Of a stretch of 6,168 nucleotides of DNA, positions 1 to 6,168 are shown piece after piece. Each line of letters starts with the position of its first letter. Position 1 is the first letter of the stretch. This stretch comes from an uncultured Acidobacteriota bacterium. Lineage in GTDB: Bacteria > Acidobacteriota > Vicinamibacteria > Vicinamibacterales > SCN-69-37. The stretch spans positions 1 through 6,168 of the forward strand of contig CALFMR010000537.1 of the NCBI GenBank assembly GCA_937880585.1. The letters run 5' to 3'. The notes under the pieces were generated by a model. The model made no database searches and was not told the origin of the DNA. It was given only the letters and a program-made list of their open reading frames with translations. A program made the translations under genes and the position numbers.

Positions 1-53
1 ATCGACGGGATCGGCGGCCGGGTCGACCGGAGGGACGGACGGTGGGCGTGGTG

Positions 54-650
54 TCATGGATACAGCAGCATCGACCGCCAGCCATCGGCGGTGCGTTCGA
101 AGAGCTCGCGCTCGTGCAGGCGTCCAGGCAGCGACGTCCAGAACTCGATCGTCGTGGGCACGATACGGAAGCCGGACCAGAACGGCGGCCGCGGCACGGC
201 GCCGCCAGCATATTCGGCCGCGACGGCCGCGACGCGCGCCTCGAGCTCCGCGCGCGAGGCGAGCCGCTCGCTCTGGCGCGAGGCCCACGCGCCAATCTGG
301 CTCTCACGAGGACGCGTCGCGAAATATGTGTCGGCTTCATCGTCTGGGATGCGGACGACGTCGCCTTCGACGCGCGTTTGACGGTTGGTCGCGTGCCAGT
401 AGGTGCAGAGCGCCACGGACGGCCGCGCGGCCATCTCGCGCGCCTTGCGGCTCTCGAGGTTGGTGAAGAAGGCGAAGCCGCGCGCGTCGAAGTACTGCAC
501 GAGCACCATGCGGCTCGACGGCCGGCCGTCGGCCGCCGCCGTTGTCAGGCAGGCGGCTCGCGGATCGTCACCGCCAGCCGCGGCGGCTTCGTCGAACCAC
601 TGCCGGTAGCGCGCGACAGGATCGGGGGCGGAAGGCGCGGATCGTTCCAC
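54..650 (-). CDS. pdxH: Pyridoxamine 5'-phosphate oxidase
   Basis: FMN-dependent cytoplasmic enzyme that oxidises pyridoxamine or pyridoxine 5'-phosphate to pyridoxal 5'-phosphate (PLP), the last step of PLP salvage and of the DXP-dependent route. The 198-residue product carries the family blocks in order: RMVLVQYFD (47-55) and FFTN with SRK (61-69) for FMN binding, YWHATNRQTRVEG (84-96), RPRESQIGAW (113-122), PFWSGFRI (156-163), EFW (169-171) and C-terminal RLHER (177-181), whose Arg and His match the substrate-binding pair of the E. coli enzyme. The C-terminus ends WRSMLLYP, as is usual. It is about 20 residues shorter than E. coli PdxH, all at the N-terminus. The start is a GTG. No ATG lies between it and the conserved DPVARYRQWF block, and a TAG stop sits in frame 6 nt upstream. 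No strong Shine-Dalgarno precedes this GTG, so translation may be coupled to the leader ORF at 657-701. Divergent from the glutamate dehydrogenase gene. The family is certain; the exact start is less so. Confidence 0.95.
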   Translation of the reverse strand: MERSAPSAPDPVARYRQWFDEAAAAGGDDPRAACLTTAAADGRPSSRMVLVQYFDARGFAFFTNLESRKAREMAARPSVALCTYWHATNRQTRVEGDVVRIPDDEADTYFATRPRESQIGAWASRQSERLASRAELEARVAAVAAEYAGGAVPRPPFWSGFRIVPTTIEFWTSLPGRLHERELFERTADGWRSMLLYP

Positions 651-656
651 TCTGCG

Positions 657-701
657 CTACTCGGCCGCGCAGACGGCGAAAACGAACACGAACGTCGACA
701 T
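657..701 (-). CDS. Possible 14-codon leader ORF upstream of pdxH
   Basis: Reading toward pdxH, a GAGGAG Shine-Dalgarno (711-716) stands 9 nt before an ATG (699-701). This opens MSTFVFVFAVCAAE and ends at TAG (657-659). The pdxH GTG follows 6 nt later in the same frame. The better initiation signal therefore belongs to the short ORF, which could deliver ribosomes to the weakly marked pdxH start by termination-reinitiation. Alternatives are that the TAG is a recent nonsense mutation or a sequencing error, in which case PdxH would be 215 residues and close to the usual length, or that the ORF is chance. The hydrophobic 14-mer resembles no PdxH N-terminus I know. Confidence 0.3.
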   Translation of the reverse strand: MSTFVFVFAVCAAE

Positions 702-736
702 GTCAGCGAACTCCTCGCGCGGCGCCGGATCGACCG

Positions 737-742
737 TATTCT
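737..742 (+). promoter_or_regulatory. Weak candidate -10 element in the pdxH/gdh divergent gap
   Basis: TATTCT (737-742) lies in the only AT-rich patch of the 651-776 gap and is placed plausibly for the dehydrogenase start at 777. The same patch read on the other strand gives TAGAAT (743 down to 738), which would suit pdxH. I see no convincing -35 hexamer at the right distance in either direction, so this is a position guess only. Confidence 0.2.
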
Positions 743-765
743 ATCAGCCGAGACCGCCGCCTTCC

Positions 766-770
766 GGAGG
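766..770 (+). promoter_or_regulatory. Ribosome binding site fixing the glutamate dehydrogenase start
   Basis: GGAGG ends 6 nt before the ATG at 777. This fixes the true start in a reading frame that stays open back to position 42, where it runs antisense to pdxH. The protein begins to match glutamate dehydrogenases only just after this ATG. Confidence 0.85.
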
Positions 771-776
771 ACGTGC

Positions 777-2183
<1,407 letters not shown>

Positions 2184-2186
2184 GGG

Positions 2187-2378
2187 CTAGCGGCCCTCGA
2201 CGTGGCGGCGGGCGGCAATCTGCGCCCGCCGGCGTCGACGCTCGAGCTCGGCGTAGACGTCCTTCTGAATCACTCGCAGCGGCCGGGCCACCTGGTCCGG
2301 CAGCCGCCGCGGTCCCACCCCCGGCTCGTCGTCGAGCAGATTCAACTGGAGCGCCGTGGTTCCGTTGATGCGACGCAT
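2187..2378 (-). CDS. Small basic orphan protein, 63 residues
   Basis: Not recognised. The 63-residue product begins MRRINGTTALQLNLLDDEPG and ends AARRHVEGR. It has a short polar/acidic N-terminal part, then a long, probably helical, highly basic C-terminal half (VIQKDVYAELERRRRRAQIAARR, about residues 37-59) with Arg-rich runs. No signal peptide, membrane segment or cysteines are visible. I chose the ATG at 2376-2378 because a perfect GGAGG (2385-2389) precedes it by 6 nt; the frame stays open to a TTG at 2426, but that would overlap the WYL gene start. It is divergent from the WYL regulator, sharing a gap of about 41 bp, and converges on the dehydrogenase with 3 bp between stops. The basic helix could bind nucleic acid, but that is only a guess. 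Reality is supported by the ribosome site and the exact fit between neighbours. Confidence 0.6.
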   Translation of the reverse strand: MRRINGTTALQLNLLDDEPGVGPRRLPDQVARPLRVIQKDVYAELERRRRRAQIAARRHVEGR

Positions 2379-2384
2379 GGTCAA

Positions 2385-2389
2385 CCTCC
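2385..2389 (-). promoter_or_regulatory. Ribosome binding site of the 63-residue gene
   Basis: Read on the minus strand this is GGAGG, followed by a 6-nt spacer (TTGACC) and the ATG at 2378. It is one of the two best Shine-Dalgarno signals in the window and the main reason to accept the small gene and to prefer this start over the upstream TTG. Confidence 0.65.
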
Positions 2390-2418
2390 GTTTGTCTCCC
2401 TGCACGATAGCGAGGGGT

Positions 2419-2437
2419 TGTGACAAACGAGGTCACA
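2419..2437. promoter_or_regulatory. Dyad TGTGAC-N7-GTCACA at the WYL regulator start, candidate operator
   Basis: A perfect 6-bp inverted repeat with a 7-bp spacer covers the annotated GTG of the WYL gene and faces the promoter region of the divergent 63-residue gene. The size suits a dimeric regulator, and autoregulation by the adjacent WYL protein is the simple guess. The half-sites recall a CRP site, but TGTGA and TCACA are 9 bp apart instead of 6, so it is not a canonical CRP box. Confidence 0.35.
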
Positions 2438-3445
2438 GTCGCCATTCCGCAGTACACTCCGGCCGTGCGCAACGCCGAGGTCATTCGACAGTGGCAAATC
2501 CTGCGTGAAATCGAGGCGCGGCGGACCGGCACGACCATCCACGAGCTCTCCGCGCTCGTCGGCGTGTCGACGCGGACTATTCGCCGCGACTTACAGGCCC
2601 TGCAGGAAGCCGGATTCGCCGTCTATGACGAAGGCGCCGGCAACGAGACCAAGCGGTGGCGGCTCGACGGCGCGCCGTTTCGCGGCGTGCAGGAAGGCCT
2701 CAGCGTCGCCGACGTCGCCGCGCTGTACCTGAGCCGCGCCGTCGTCGAAAGCCTGACCGGCTGGCCGCTGGCCGACGAGCTCGCGCTCGCGTTCGAGACG
2801 ATCGAACAGGCGCTCAATCCGCGCATGCGGCAGTTCCTGTCCACCCTGCCGCAGGTGATCTCGACCAAGGCGGGGCCGCGCGCGCGACACACGTCGGACC
2901 GCACGGTCGACACGACACGCCGCCTTTTCGACGCGGCGCGCGATCATCGCATCGTCGAGATGCGCTACTTCTCGGCCGCGAGCAACCGGTCGAAGTCCTA
3001 CACGGTCCATCCCTATCGCCTGGCGCTCGCGCAGGGTGGCGTCTATCTCGTCGCGTGGGTCCCGCAGTACGACGAGTTCCGCACGTTCGCCACCGAGCGG
3101 ATCGAGCGGCTGTCAGTGCGTGACGACACGTTCCAAAAAACGCGCACGCTGCCGACGGACCTCTTCGGATCGTCGATGGGCGTCTTCTGGGGCGAACCCG
3201 AGCGCGTCGAGGTCGAGTTCGATGCGAGCGCGGCGGCGTTCGTCCGCGGCCGGACGTGGCACGCGTCGCAGACGATCGACGAGCTGGCCGACGGGCGGCT
3301 GCGCATGACGCTGCACGTGTCGATCGACTCGGCGCTTCGAAGCTGGGTACTGGGCTTCGGCAGCGCGGCGCACGTCGTCGCTCCCGCGCCATTCGCCGCG
3401 GCGATTGGCGACGAACTGCGGCGGGCGGCCGATCGCTATCGGTAG
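2420..3445 (+). CDS. WYL-domain transcriptional regulator (HTH-WYL-WCX)
   Basis: DNA-binding regulator of the WYL family, whose WYL domain is thought to sense a nucleotide or nucleic-acid ligand. The 341-residue protein has an N-terminal winged helix-turn-helix (about 22-68; ARRTGTTIHELSALVGVS then TRTIRRDLQALQEAGF). A linker follows, then a WYL domain (about 165-235) with RIVEMRYFSAAS, VHPYRLAL, VYLVAW and FRTFATERIERLSV. The C-terminal WCX extension is about 258-340 (ERVEVEFD, then RMTLHVS, WVLGFGSAAHVVAPAPF). The annotated GTG at 2420 has GAGGGG close upstream but only about 2-4 nt away. An in-frame GTG at 2465 would give 326 residues beginning at the conserved RNAEVIRQWQILR and would leave the 2419-2437 dyad outside the coding region. 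First gene of a probable operon: the TPR gene starts 12 bp after its stop. Family call firm, start uncertain, target unknown. A local autoregulator is the plainest reading. Confidence 0.9.
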   Translation: MTNEVTVAIPQYTPAVRNAEVIRQWQILREIEARRTGTTIHELSALVGVSTRTIRRDLQALQEAGFAVYDEGAGNETKRWRLDGAPFRGVQEGLSVADVAALYLSRAVVESLTGWPLADELALAFETIEQALNPRMRQFLSTLPQVISTKAGPRARHTSDRTVDTTRRLFDAARDHRIVEMRYFSAASNRSKSYTVHPYRLALAQGGVYLVAWVPQYDEFRTFATERIERLSVRDDTFQKTRTLPTDLFGSSMGVFWGEPERVEVEFDASAAAFVRGRTWHASQTIDELADGRLRMTLHVSIDSALRSWVLGFGSAAHVVAPAPFAAAIGDELRRAADRYR

Positions 3446-3457
3446 GAATCGAGAGCC

Positions 3458-4549
3458 ATGGCGCGTCTGTCGACCGCGACGCTCCTTTTCGCCGCTCTCC
3501 TGACGGCGGCGCCGGTTGGTGCGGCCGACGATCCGCCGTCGATCGACCAGCTCTACCTGGCCTTCATCAAAGGCGATACCGGCATCGTCGCGCGATCGCT
3601 CGTCACGCCGGATGACTTCGCGCGCGTGCGCGCGGATCTCTTCAAGGCGGTTGGCCTTCGACAAGGCGACTGGCGGCCGACGCACGAGGCTTTCCTGTTC
3701 GAAGTCGCGATGACGGGCCTCGCGCGCCACTGGCCGGACGCGCGGATGCTGCTCGACGCGTCACGCCGGTTGATGGTCGGTCGCCGTGACGCGATCGGCA
3801 CGCGGCCGGAGATGGATCGATTCGAGATCACGTTTCACGAAGCCGCCGTCGCACTCCTCGCCGGCGCGGCCGGTGCGGGCGCCGCGCAGGGCTATCTCGA
3901 CGCCATCACGACGCGCCTGCCTCCCCTGCCTGGCGATGCCCCAGCGACCACGCCGCGGCTTGACGCGCCGCGTCTGCTGCTCATGCGCGCCGTCGTCCAG
4001 GAGATGACGACGATGCCGTTCGCGCGGGCGGCGGTCGCACGCGATCCGGCACCGTATCTCTGGATGGCCGCGCCCCGCGATCGCGAGCTGCGCCAGGCGC
4101 TCGAGCGCGCGATCGTGCTCTTCGACGCGACCGCGGCTGCCCCCGCGACGGCCGACGAAGCGCGCGTCCGCACGGCATGCGTCCTCGTGCGCCTCGGCCG
4201 CGTGCCGGAAGCGATCGCGCGCCTCGATCGCGTCAGCATCGGCGCCGAGCCCGCCGTCCGCTATTGGGCCGCGCTCGTCCGTGGGCGAGCGCTCGATGCG
4301 CAGGGCGATTCGGCGGGAGCCATCGCCGCCTACGAGCAGGCCGCGGCGCTCCAACCGCAGGCGCAAACGCCCGCCGCGGCGCTCGCGGCACTCTGCCTGC
4401 GCACGGGCGATCGCGACCGGGCGTTGCACTGGGCTGAGGTCGCGCGCGCGACGCCGGAAAGCGCGATCGATCCGTGGTGGCAGTACTTCACCGGTGACTT
4501 CCGGCTGCTCGCCGGCTTCGTTCAGGACCTGCGTGAGGCGAGACCGTGA
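3458..4549 (+). CDS. Exported tetratricopeptide-repeat protein
   Basis: Probable periplasmic scaffold protein of 363 residues. The N-terminus has a basic start, a hydrophobic core (LLFAALLTAAP, 9-19) and a VGA-AD cleavage site near residue 22, a typical Sec signal peptide. The middle (about 25-230) is helical, Ala/Arg-rich and not recognised. Three consecutive 34-residue TPR-like units follow: 233-266 (LVRLGRVPEAIARL), 267-300 (YWAALVRGRALDAQGDSAGA then IAAYEQAAALQP) and 301-334 (LCLRTGDRDRALHWAEVA). A tail with an aromatic DPWWQYFTGDF motif (338-348) ends the chain. TPRs bind partner proteins; the partner suggested by context is the VWA protein, whose GTG start overlaps this stop by 4 bp (GTGA), implying translational coupling. 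Start: first ATG in frame, 12 bp after the WYL stop, with weak ribosome signals (AGGA 11 nt away, GAGAG 2 nt away). No enzymatic motif is visible. Confidence 0.85.
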   Translation: MARLSTATLLFAALLTAAPVGAADDPPSIDQLYLAFIKGDTGIVARSLVTPDDFARVRADLFKAVGLRQGDWRPTHEAFLFEVAMTGLARHWPDARMLLDASRRLMVGRRDAIGTRPEMDRFEITFHEAAVALLAGAAGAGAAQGYLDAITTRLPPLPGDAPATTPRLDAPRLLLMRAVVQEMTTMPFARAAVARDPAPYLWMAAPRDRELRQALERAIVLFDATAAAPATADEARVRTACVLVRLGRVPEAIARLDRVSIGAEPAVRYWAALVRGRALDAQGDSAGAIAAYEQAAALQPQAQTPAAALAALCLRTGDRDRALHWAEVARATPESAIDPWWQYFTGDFRLLAGFVQDLREARP

Positions 4550-5427
4550 GGCTTGCACATCCGACGGCGCCCGTTCTTGCCGTCGTGCTCGGCGCGACGT
4601 CGCTCGTCGCGGCGCAGCGACCCGTCTTCCGCTCGGCCATCGACTCGGTGACGGTCGACGTCTCGGTCCGCCACGACAATCGCCCCGTCGCTGACCTCAC
4701 CGCCGCGGACTTCGAAGTCCGCGACAGCGGCGTCGTCCAGACGATTGACGATGTCAGCCGTGAGGCGCTTCCGATCGACGTCACGCTCGTCGTCGATCTG
4801 AGCGGCAGCGTCGAGGGGCCATTGTTCGCCTCGCTCCAGCGCGGCATGGCTGCCGTCAATGCGCGGCTCGCGCCGGGCGACCGCGCGCGCGTGGTGACGT
4901 TCAACGAGCACGTGCGCGAAGTGCAGCGGCTGGAGCCGGCGGGCGGCGCGCGCGGACTGGATCTCGCGCAGCCGAACGGCACGACGTCGATGATCGACGC
5001 GCTCACGGTCTCGCTCATCACGCCGCTCGATCCCGACCGCCGGCACCTCGCCATCCTCTTCAGCGACGGGCGCGACATGATGAGCTTCCTCGACGAAGCC
5101 TCGCTCGTCGACGTGGCCAAGCGCGTCGGCCAGACGGTCTTTGCCGTTGCGGTCGCCGATGGCACGCGCGCTCATCCCTCGCCCGCGGGCGCCGAGACGT
5201 TCCTGCGCACGCTCACCGAGACGACCGGCGGCGCGCTCGCCGTGATGCAGCGCGACGACGACCTCGCGGCGTCATTCGTGCGCGCGTTCGACGACTTCCG
5301 GACGAGCTACGTCCTGCGCTACACGGCCACGGGCGTCGCGCGCGAGGGCTGGCACGCGCTGGCCGTCAAGGTCTCGCGCCGCGGCGACTACGACGTCCGC
5401 GCGCGTGCGGGATATTTCGGACAGTAA
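4546..5427 (+). CDS. Exported VWA-domain protein, VWFA-related Acidobacterial type
   Basis: Secreted or periplasmic von Willebrand A domain protein, 293 residues. Residues 1-24 form a Sec signal peptide (hydrophobic PVLAVVLGATSLVAA, then Q). A short beta-rich leader follows, VDVSVRHDNRPVADLTAADF (37-56) and EVRDSGVVQTI, the family's 'non-negotiable' entry block. The A domain (about 78-255) has an intact MIDAS: DLSGS (84-88), Thr147 in NGTTSMIDAL, and Asp174 in LFSDGRD. It should therefore bind a divalent metal and a protein ligand. The C-terminal block SYVLRYTATG and the ending VRARAGYFGQ are also typical of the Acidobacterial VWFA-related family, which is expanded in that phylum and lacks a settled function. 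The GTG start lies within the GTGA overlap with the TPR gene, so the two are almost surely co-translated. Last gene of the block. The ligand is unknown; a complex with the TPR protein is inferred from coupling. Confidence 0.9.
   Translation: MRLAHPTAPVLAVVLGATSLVAAQRPVFRSAIDSVTVDVSVRHDNRPVADLTAADFEVRDSGVVQTIDDVSREALPIDVTLVVDLSGSVEGPLFASLQRGMAAVNARLAPGDRARVVTFNEHVREVQRLEPAGGARGLDLAQPNGTTSMIDALTVSLITPLDPDRRHLAILFSDGRDMMSFLDEASLVDVAKRVGQTVFAVAVADGTRAHPSPAGAETFLRTLTETTGGALAVMQRDDDLAASFVRAFDDFRTSYVLRYTATGVAREGWHALAVKVSRRGDYDVRARAGYFGQ
4704..4723. repeat. Perfect 20-bp palindrome inside the VWA gene
   Basis: CGCGGACTTC followed directly by its reverse complement GAAGTCCGCG, without a spacer. It covers the codons of the conserved ADFEVRD motif (about residues 54-60), so it may be a by-product of the protein sequence and GC-rich codon choice. 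It could also be a DNA site. The palindrome itself is certain; a role is not. Confidence 0.5.
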
Positions 5428-5464
5428 AGACCGAAGACAAAAGACAGGGGGCAGGGCAGCTTCT

Positions 5465-5491
5465 TGGAGCCCTGGGCTTTCAAGCCCAGGG
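5465..5491 (+). repeat. REP-like hairpin unit, left copy
   Basis: A 27-nt unit consisting of a TGGAG lead followed by a perfect stem. CCCTGGGCTT (5470-5479) pairs with AAGCCCAGGG (5482-5491) around a 2-nt centre; sterically this is 9 bp closing a tetraloop. It is the plus-oriented partner of the unit at 5526-5552, with which it shares 23 of 27 positions. Confidence 0.75.
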
Positions 5492-5525
5492 AGGGCAAGC
5501 GTGACCTCGTCGCGTTCCAGGTTCC

Positions 5526-5552
5526 CCCTGAGCCTGAAGGCTCAGGGCTCCA
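5526..5552 (-). repeat. REP-like hairpin unit, right copy (inverted)
   Basis: Read on the minus strand it starts TGGAG, like the left copy, and forms a perfect stem. On the plus strand CCCTGAGCCT (5526-5535) pairs with AGGCTCAGGG (5538-5547). Compared with the left copy in the same orientation, unit positions 11, 14, 19 and 22 differ. Positions 11/22 and 14/19 are paired in the stem, so both differences are fully compensated (G-C to A-T and T-A to C-G). Confidence 0.75.
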
Positions 5553-5603
5553 CCAGCCAAGCCCTGCGCGCGGCTTCGGGCTGTCCCTGTCTGCGTCTGC
5601 GCC

Positions 5604-6168
5604 CTACCGATATTTCGCCGCGATGGGGTACCGCCGCCCGGTGCCGAAGGCCTTTGACGAAATCTTCAAACCGGGCGCGGCCTGGCGGCGTTTGAACTCG
5701 CTCGCGTCGATGCGGCGGATGACGTCGGCGACGACGGCCGGATCGAAGCCGAGCGCGGCAATCGCTGGCGCCTCGAGGCCCTGCTCGACGTAGGCCGCGA
5801 TGATGGGATCGAGAATCTCGTACGGCGGCAGGCTGTCGCTGTCCTTCTGATCCGGGCGCAGCTCGGCGCTCGGCGGTTTGGTCAGCGTCGACTCGGGAAT
5901 GATCACGCGGTCGCGATTCACGAAGCGCGCGAGCCGATAGACGAGCAGCTTCGGCACGTCGCTGATGACCGCGAGTCCGCCGCACATGTCGCCGTACAAC
6001 GTGCAATAGCCGACGGCCAGCTCGGACTTGTTGCCGGTCGTGAGCAGCAGCGCGCCGCGGTTGTTCGAGAGCGCCCTGAGCGCCGCGCCGCGCGCGCGCG
6101 CCTGCAGGTTCTCCTCGGTCATCGATCGCGTCCCGGACCCGAGCAGCGCGTCGAGACCGTCGAGGTAC
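5604..6168 (-). CDS. nadE: Glutamine-dependent NAD+ synthetase, C-terminal part (5' end beyond window)
   Basis: Synthetase domain that amidates deamido-NAD+ to NAD+ using ATP and, in the two-domain form, ammonia from glutamine. The last 187 codons are visible; the frame is open to the right edge (YLDGLDALLGSG precedes the first in-window ATG at 6122), so that ATG is internal. Counting from the edge, the conserved blocks are TEENLQARARG (17-27), SNNRGALLLTTGNKSE (34-49), GYCTLYGDMCGG (53-64), DVPKLLVYRLARFVN, PSAELRPDQKDSDSLPPYE and a tail of KRRQAAPGLK, ISSKAFGTGRRYPIAAKYR. The end matches the C-terminus of bacterial NadE. The PP-loop SGGxDS motif and any N-terminal nitrilase-type glutaminase domain would lie outside the window; the GRRYPIA tail favours the long glutamine-dependent form, but this cannot be seen directly. 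Its TAG stop is 12 nt from the outermost inverted repeat of the intergenic element. Confidence 0.94.
   Translation of the reverse strand, partial: YLDGLDALLGSGTRSMTEENLQARARGAALRALSNNRGALLLTTGNKSELAVGYCTLYGDMCGGLAVISDVPKLLVYRLARFVNRDRVIIPESTLTKPPSAELRPDQKDSDSLPPYEILDPIIAAYVEQGLEAPAIAALGFDPAVVADVIRRIDASEFKRRQAAPGLKISSKAFGTGRRYPIAAKYR

Larger units (their letters stand above)
5428..5603. other. Convergent intergenic region carrying a composite inverted-repeat element
   Basis: This 176-bp gap lies between the converging stops of the VWA gene and nadE and has no gene I would support. It starts with a purine-rich stretch (about 5428-5456, with AGAC repeated at 5435 and 5442). It then holds the two inverted hairpin units (5465-5491, 5526-5552) and ends with a pyrimidine-rich stretch up to the nadE stop. 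Three further short inverted matches are nested around the same centre: AGACAGGG 5442-5449 with CCCTGTCT 5585-5592, GCAGGGC 5451-5457 with GCCCTGC 5561-5567, and TGGAGCCCT 5465-5473 with AGGGCTCCA 5544-5552. Neither hairpin has a T tract, so classic intrinsic terminators are not evident, although the stems could still stall or protect transcripts from both sides. Confidence 0.7.

Noticed and set aside
42..776. Plus-strand frame open upstream of glutamate dehydrogenase, giving a possible 713-residue fusion
   Set aside because: It runs antisense to the well-conserved pdxH gene, is Arg/Ala/Gly-rich without family features, and the GGAGG before 777 marks the real start.
2378..2426. Longer version of the small minus-strand gene starting at TTG 2426
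   Set aside because: It would overlap the start of the divergent WYL gene, and the strong Shine-Dalgarno points to the ATG at 2378.
2419..2437. CRP binding site
   Set aside because: The TGTGA and TCACA half-sites are separated by 9 bp instead of the canonical 6 bp, so only a generic dyad operator is proposed.
3761..4558. Antisense open frame of 265 codons opposite the TPR gene
   Set aside because: Shadow frame: no recognisable motif, while the sense frame has a signal peptide and regular 34-residue repeats.
5470..5547. Rho-independent terminators
   Set aside because: The stems are strong, but no T-rich run follows on either strand; they fit a repeat-element interpretation better.
5464..5793. 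Plus-strand frames across the intergenic element into nadE
   Set aside because: They translate the inverted repeats and the antisense of a conserved nadE C-terminus; no initiation signal or homology is apparent.
6089..6101. Alternating CG tract, possible Z-DNA or slippage site
   Set aside because: Only 13 nt long and explained by Ala/Arg codons of the conserved QARARG segment in NadE.

Overview
The window is GC-rich and almost fully coding, with codon bias strong enough to open long shadow reading frames on both strands. The best taxonomic pointer is the secreted von Willebrand A protein at 4546-5427. It has the layout of the 'VWFA-related Acidobacterial domain' family, so the DNA most likely comes from Acidobacteriota, perhaps a Vicinamibacteria-like lineage. 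That assignment is an inference from gene content and composition; no rRNA or other marker gene is present.

Layout from left to right. Bases 1-53 hold nothing I can name. On the minus strand, 54-650 is pdxH (pyridoxamine 5'-phosphate oxidase), preceded by a possible 14-codon leader ORF at 657-701. A divergent gap of about 126 bp separates it from a plus-strand glutamate dehydrogenase (777-2183) that resembles the mitochondrial type. A 63-residue orphan gene (2187-2378, minus) converges on the dehydrogenase with only 3 bp between the stop codons. It is divergent from a block of three plus-strand genes: a WYL-family transcriptional regulator (2420-3445), an exported TPR protein (3458-4549) and an exported VWA protein (4546-5427). 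These three are packed with a 12-bp gap and then a 4-bp start/stop overlap, so they look like one operon. The last gene is the C-terminal part of glutamine-dependent NAD+ synthetase on the minus strand (5604 to beyond the right edge).

PdxH, glutamate dehydrogenase and NadE are housekeeping metabolism: PLP supply, glutamate/2-oxoglutarate interconversion and the last step of NAD+ synthesis. Their positions do not suggest that they form one system. The accessory unit is the WYL-TPR-VWA block. A cytoplasmic ligand-sensing regulator is apparently co-transcribed with two envelope proteins, one built for protein scaffolding and one with an intact metal-dependent adhesion site (MIDAS).

The most distinctive non-coding element is the 176-bp convergent gap at 5428-5603. 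It holds two 27-nt hairpin units in inverted orientation (5465-5491 and 5526-5552). The units differ at four positions, and those four form two compensated base pairs. Shorter nested inverted repeats lie around them. This looks like a REP/BIME-type element under selection for folding. Other non-coding signals are a 6-bp-arm dyad at the WYL gene start (2419-2437) and a perfect 20-bp palindrome inside the VWA gene (4704-4723). I see no tRNA, rRNA, CRISPR array, transposase or phage gene.
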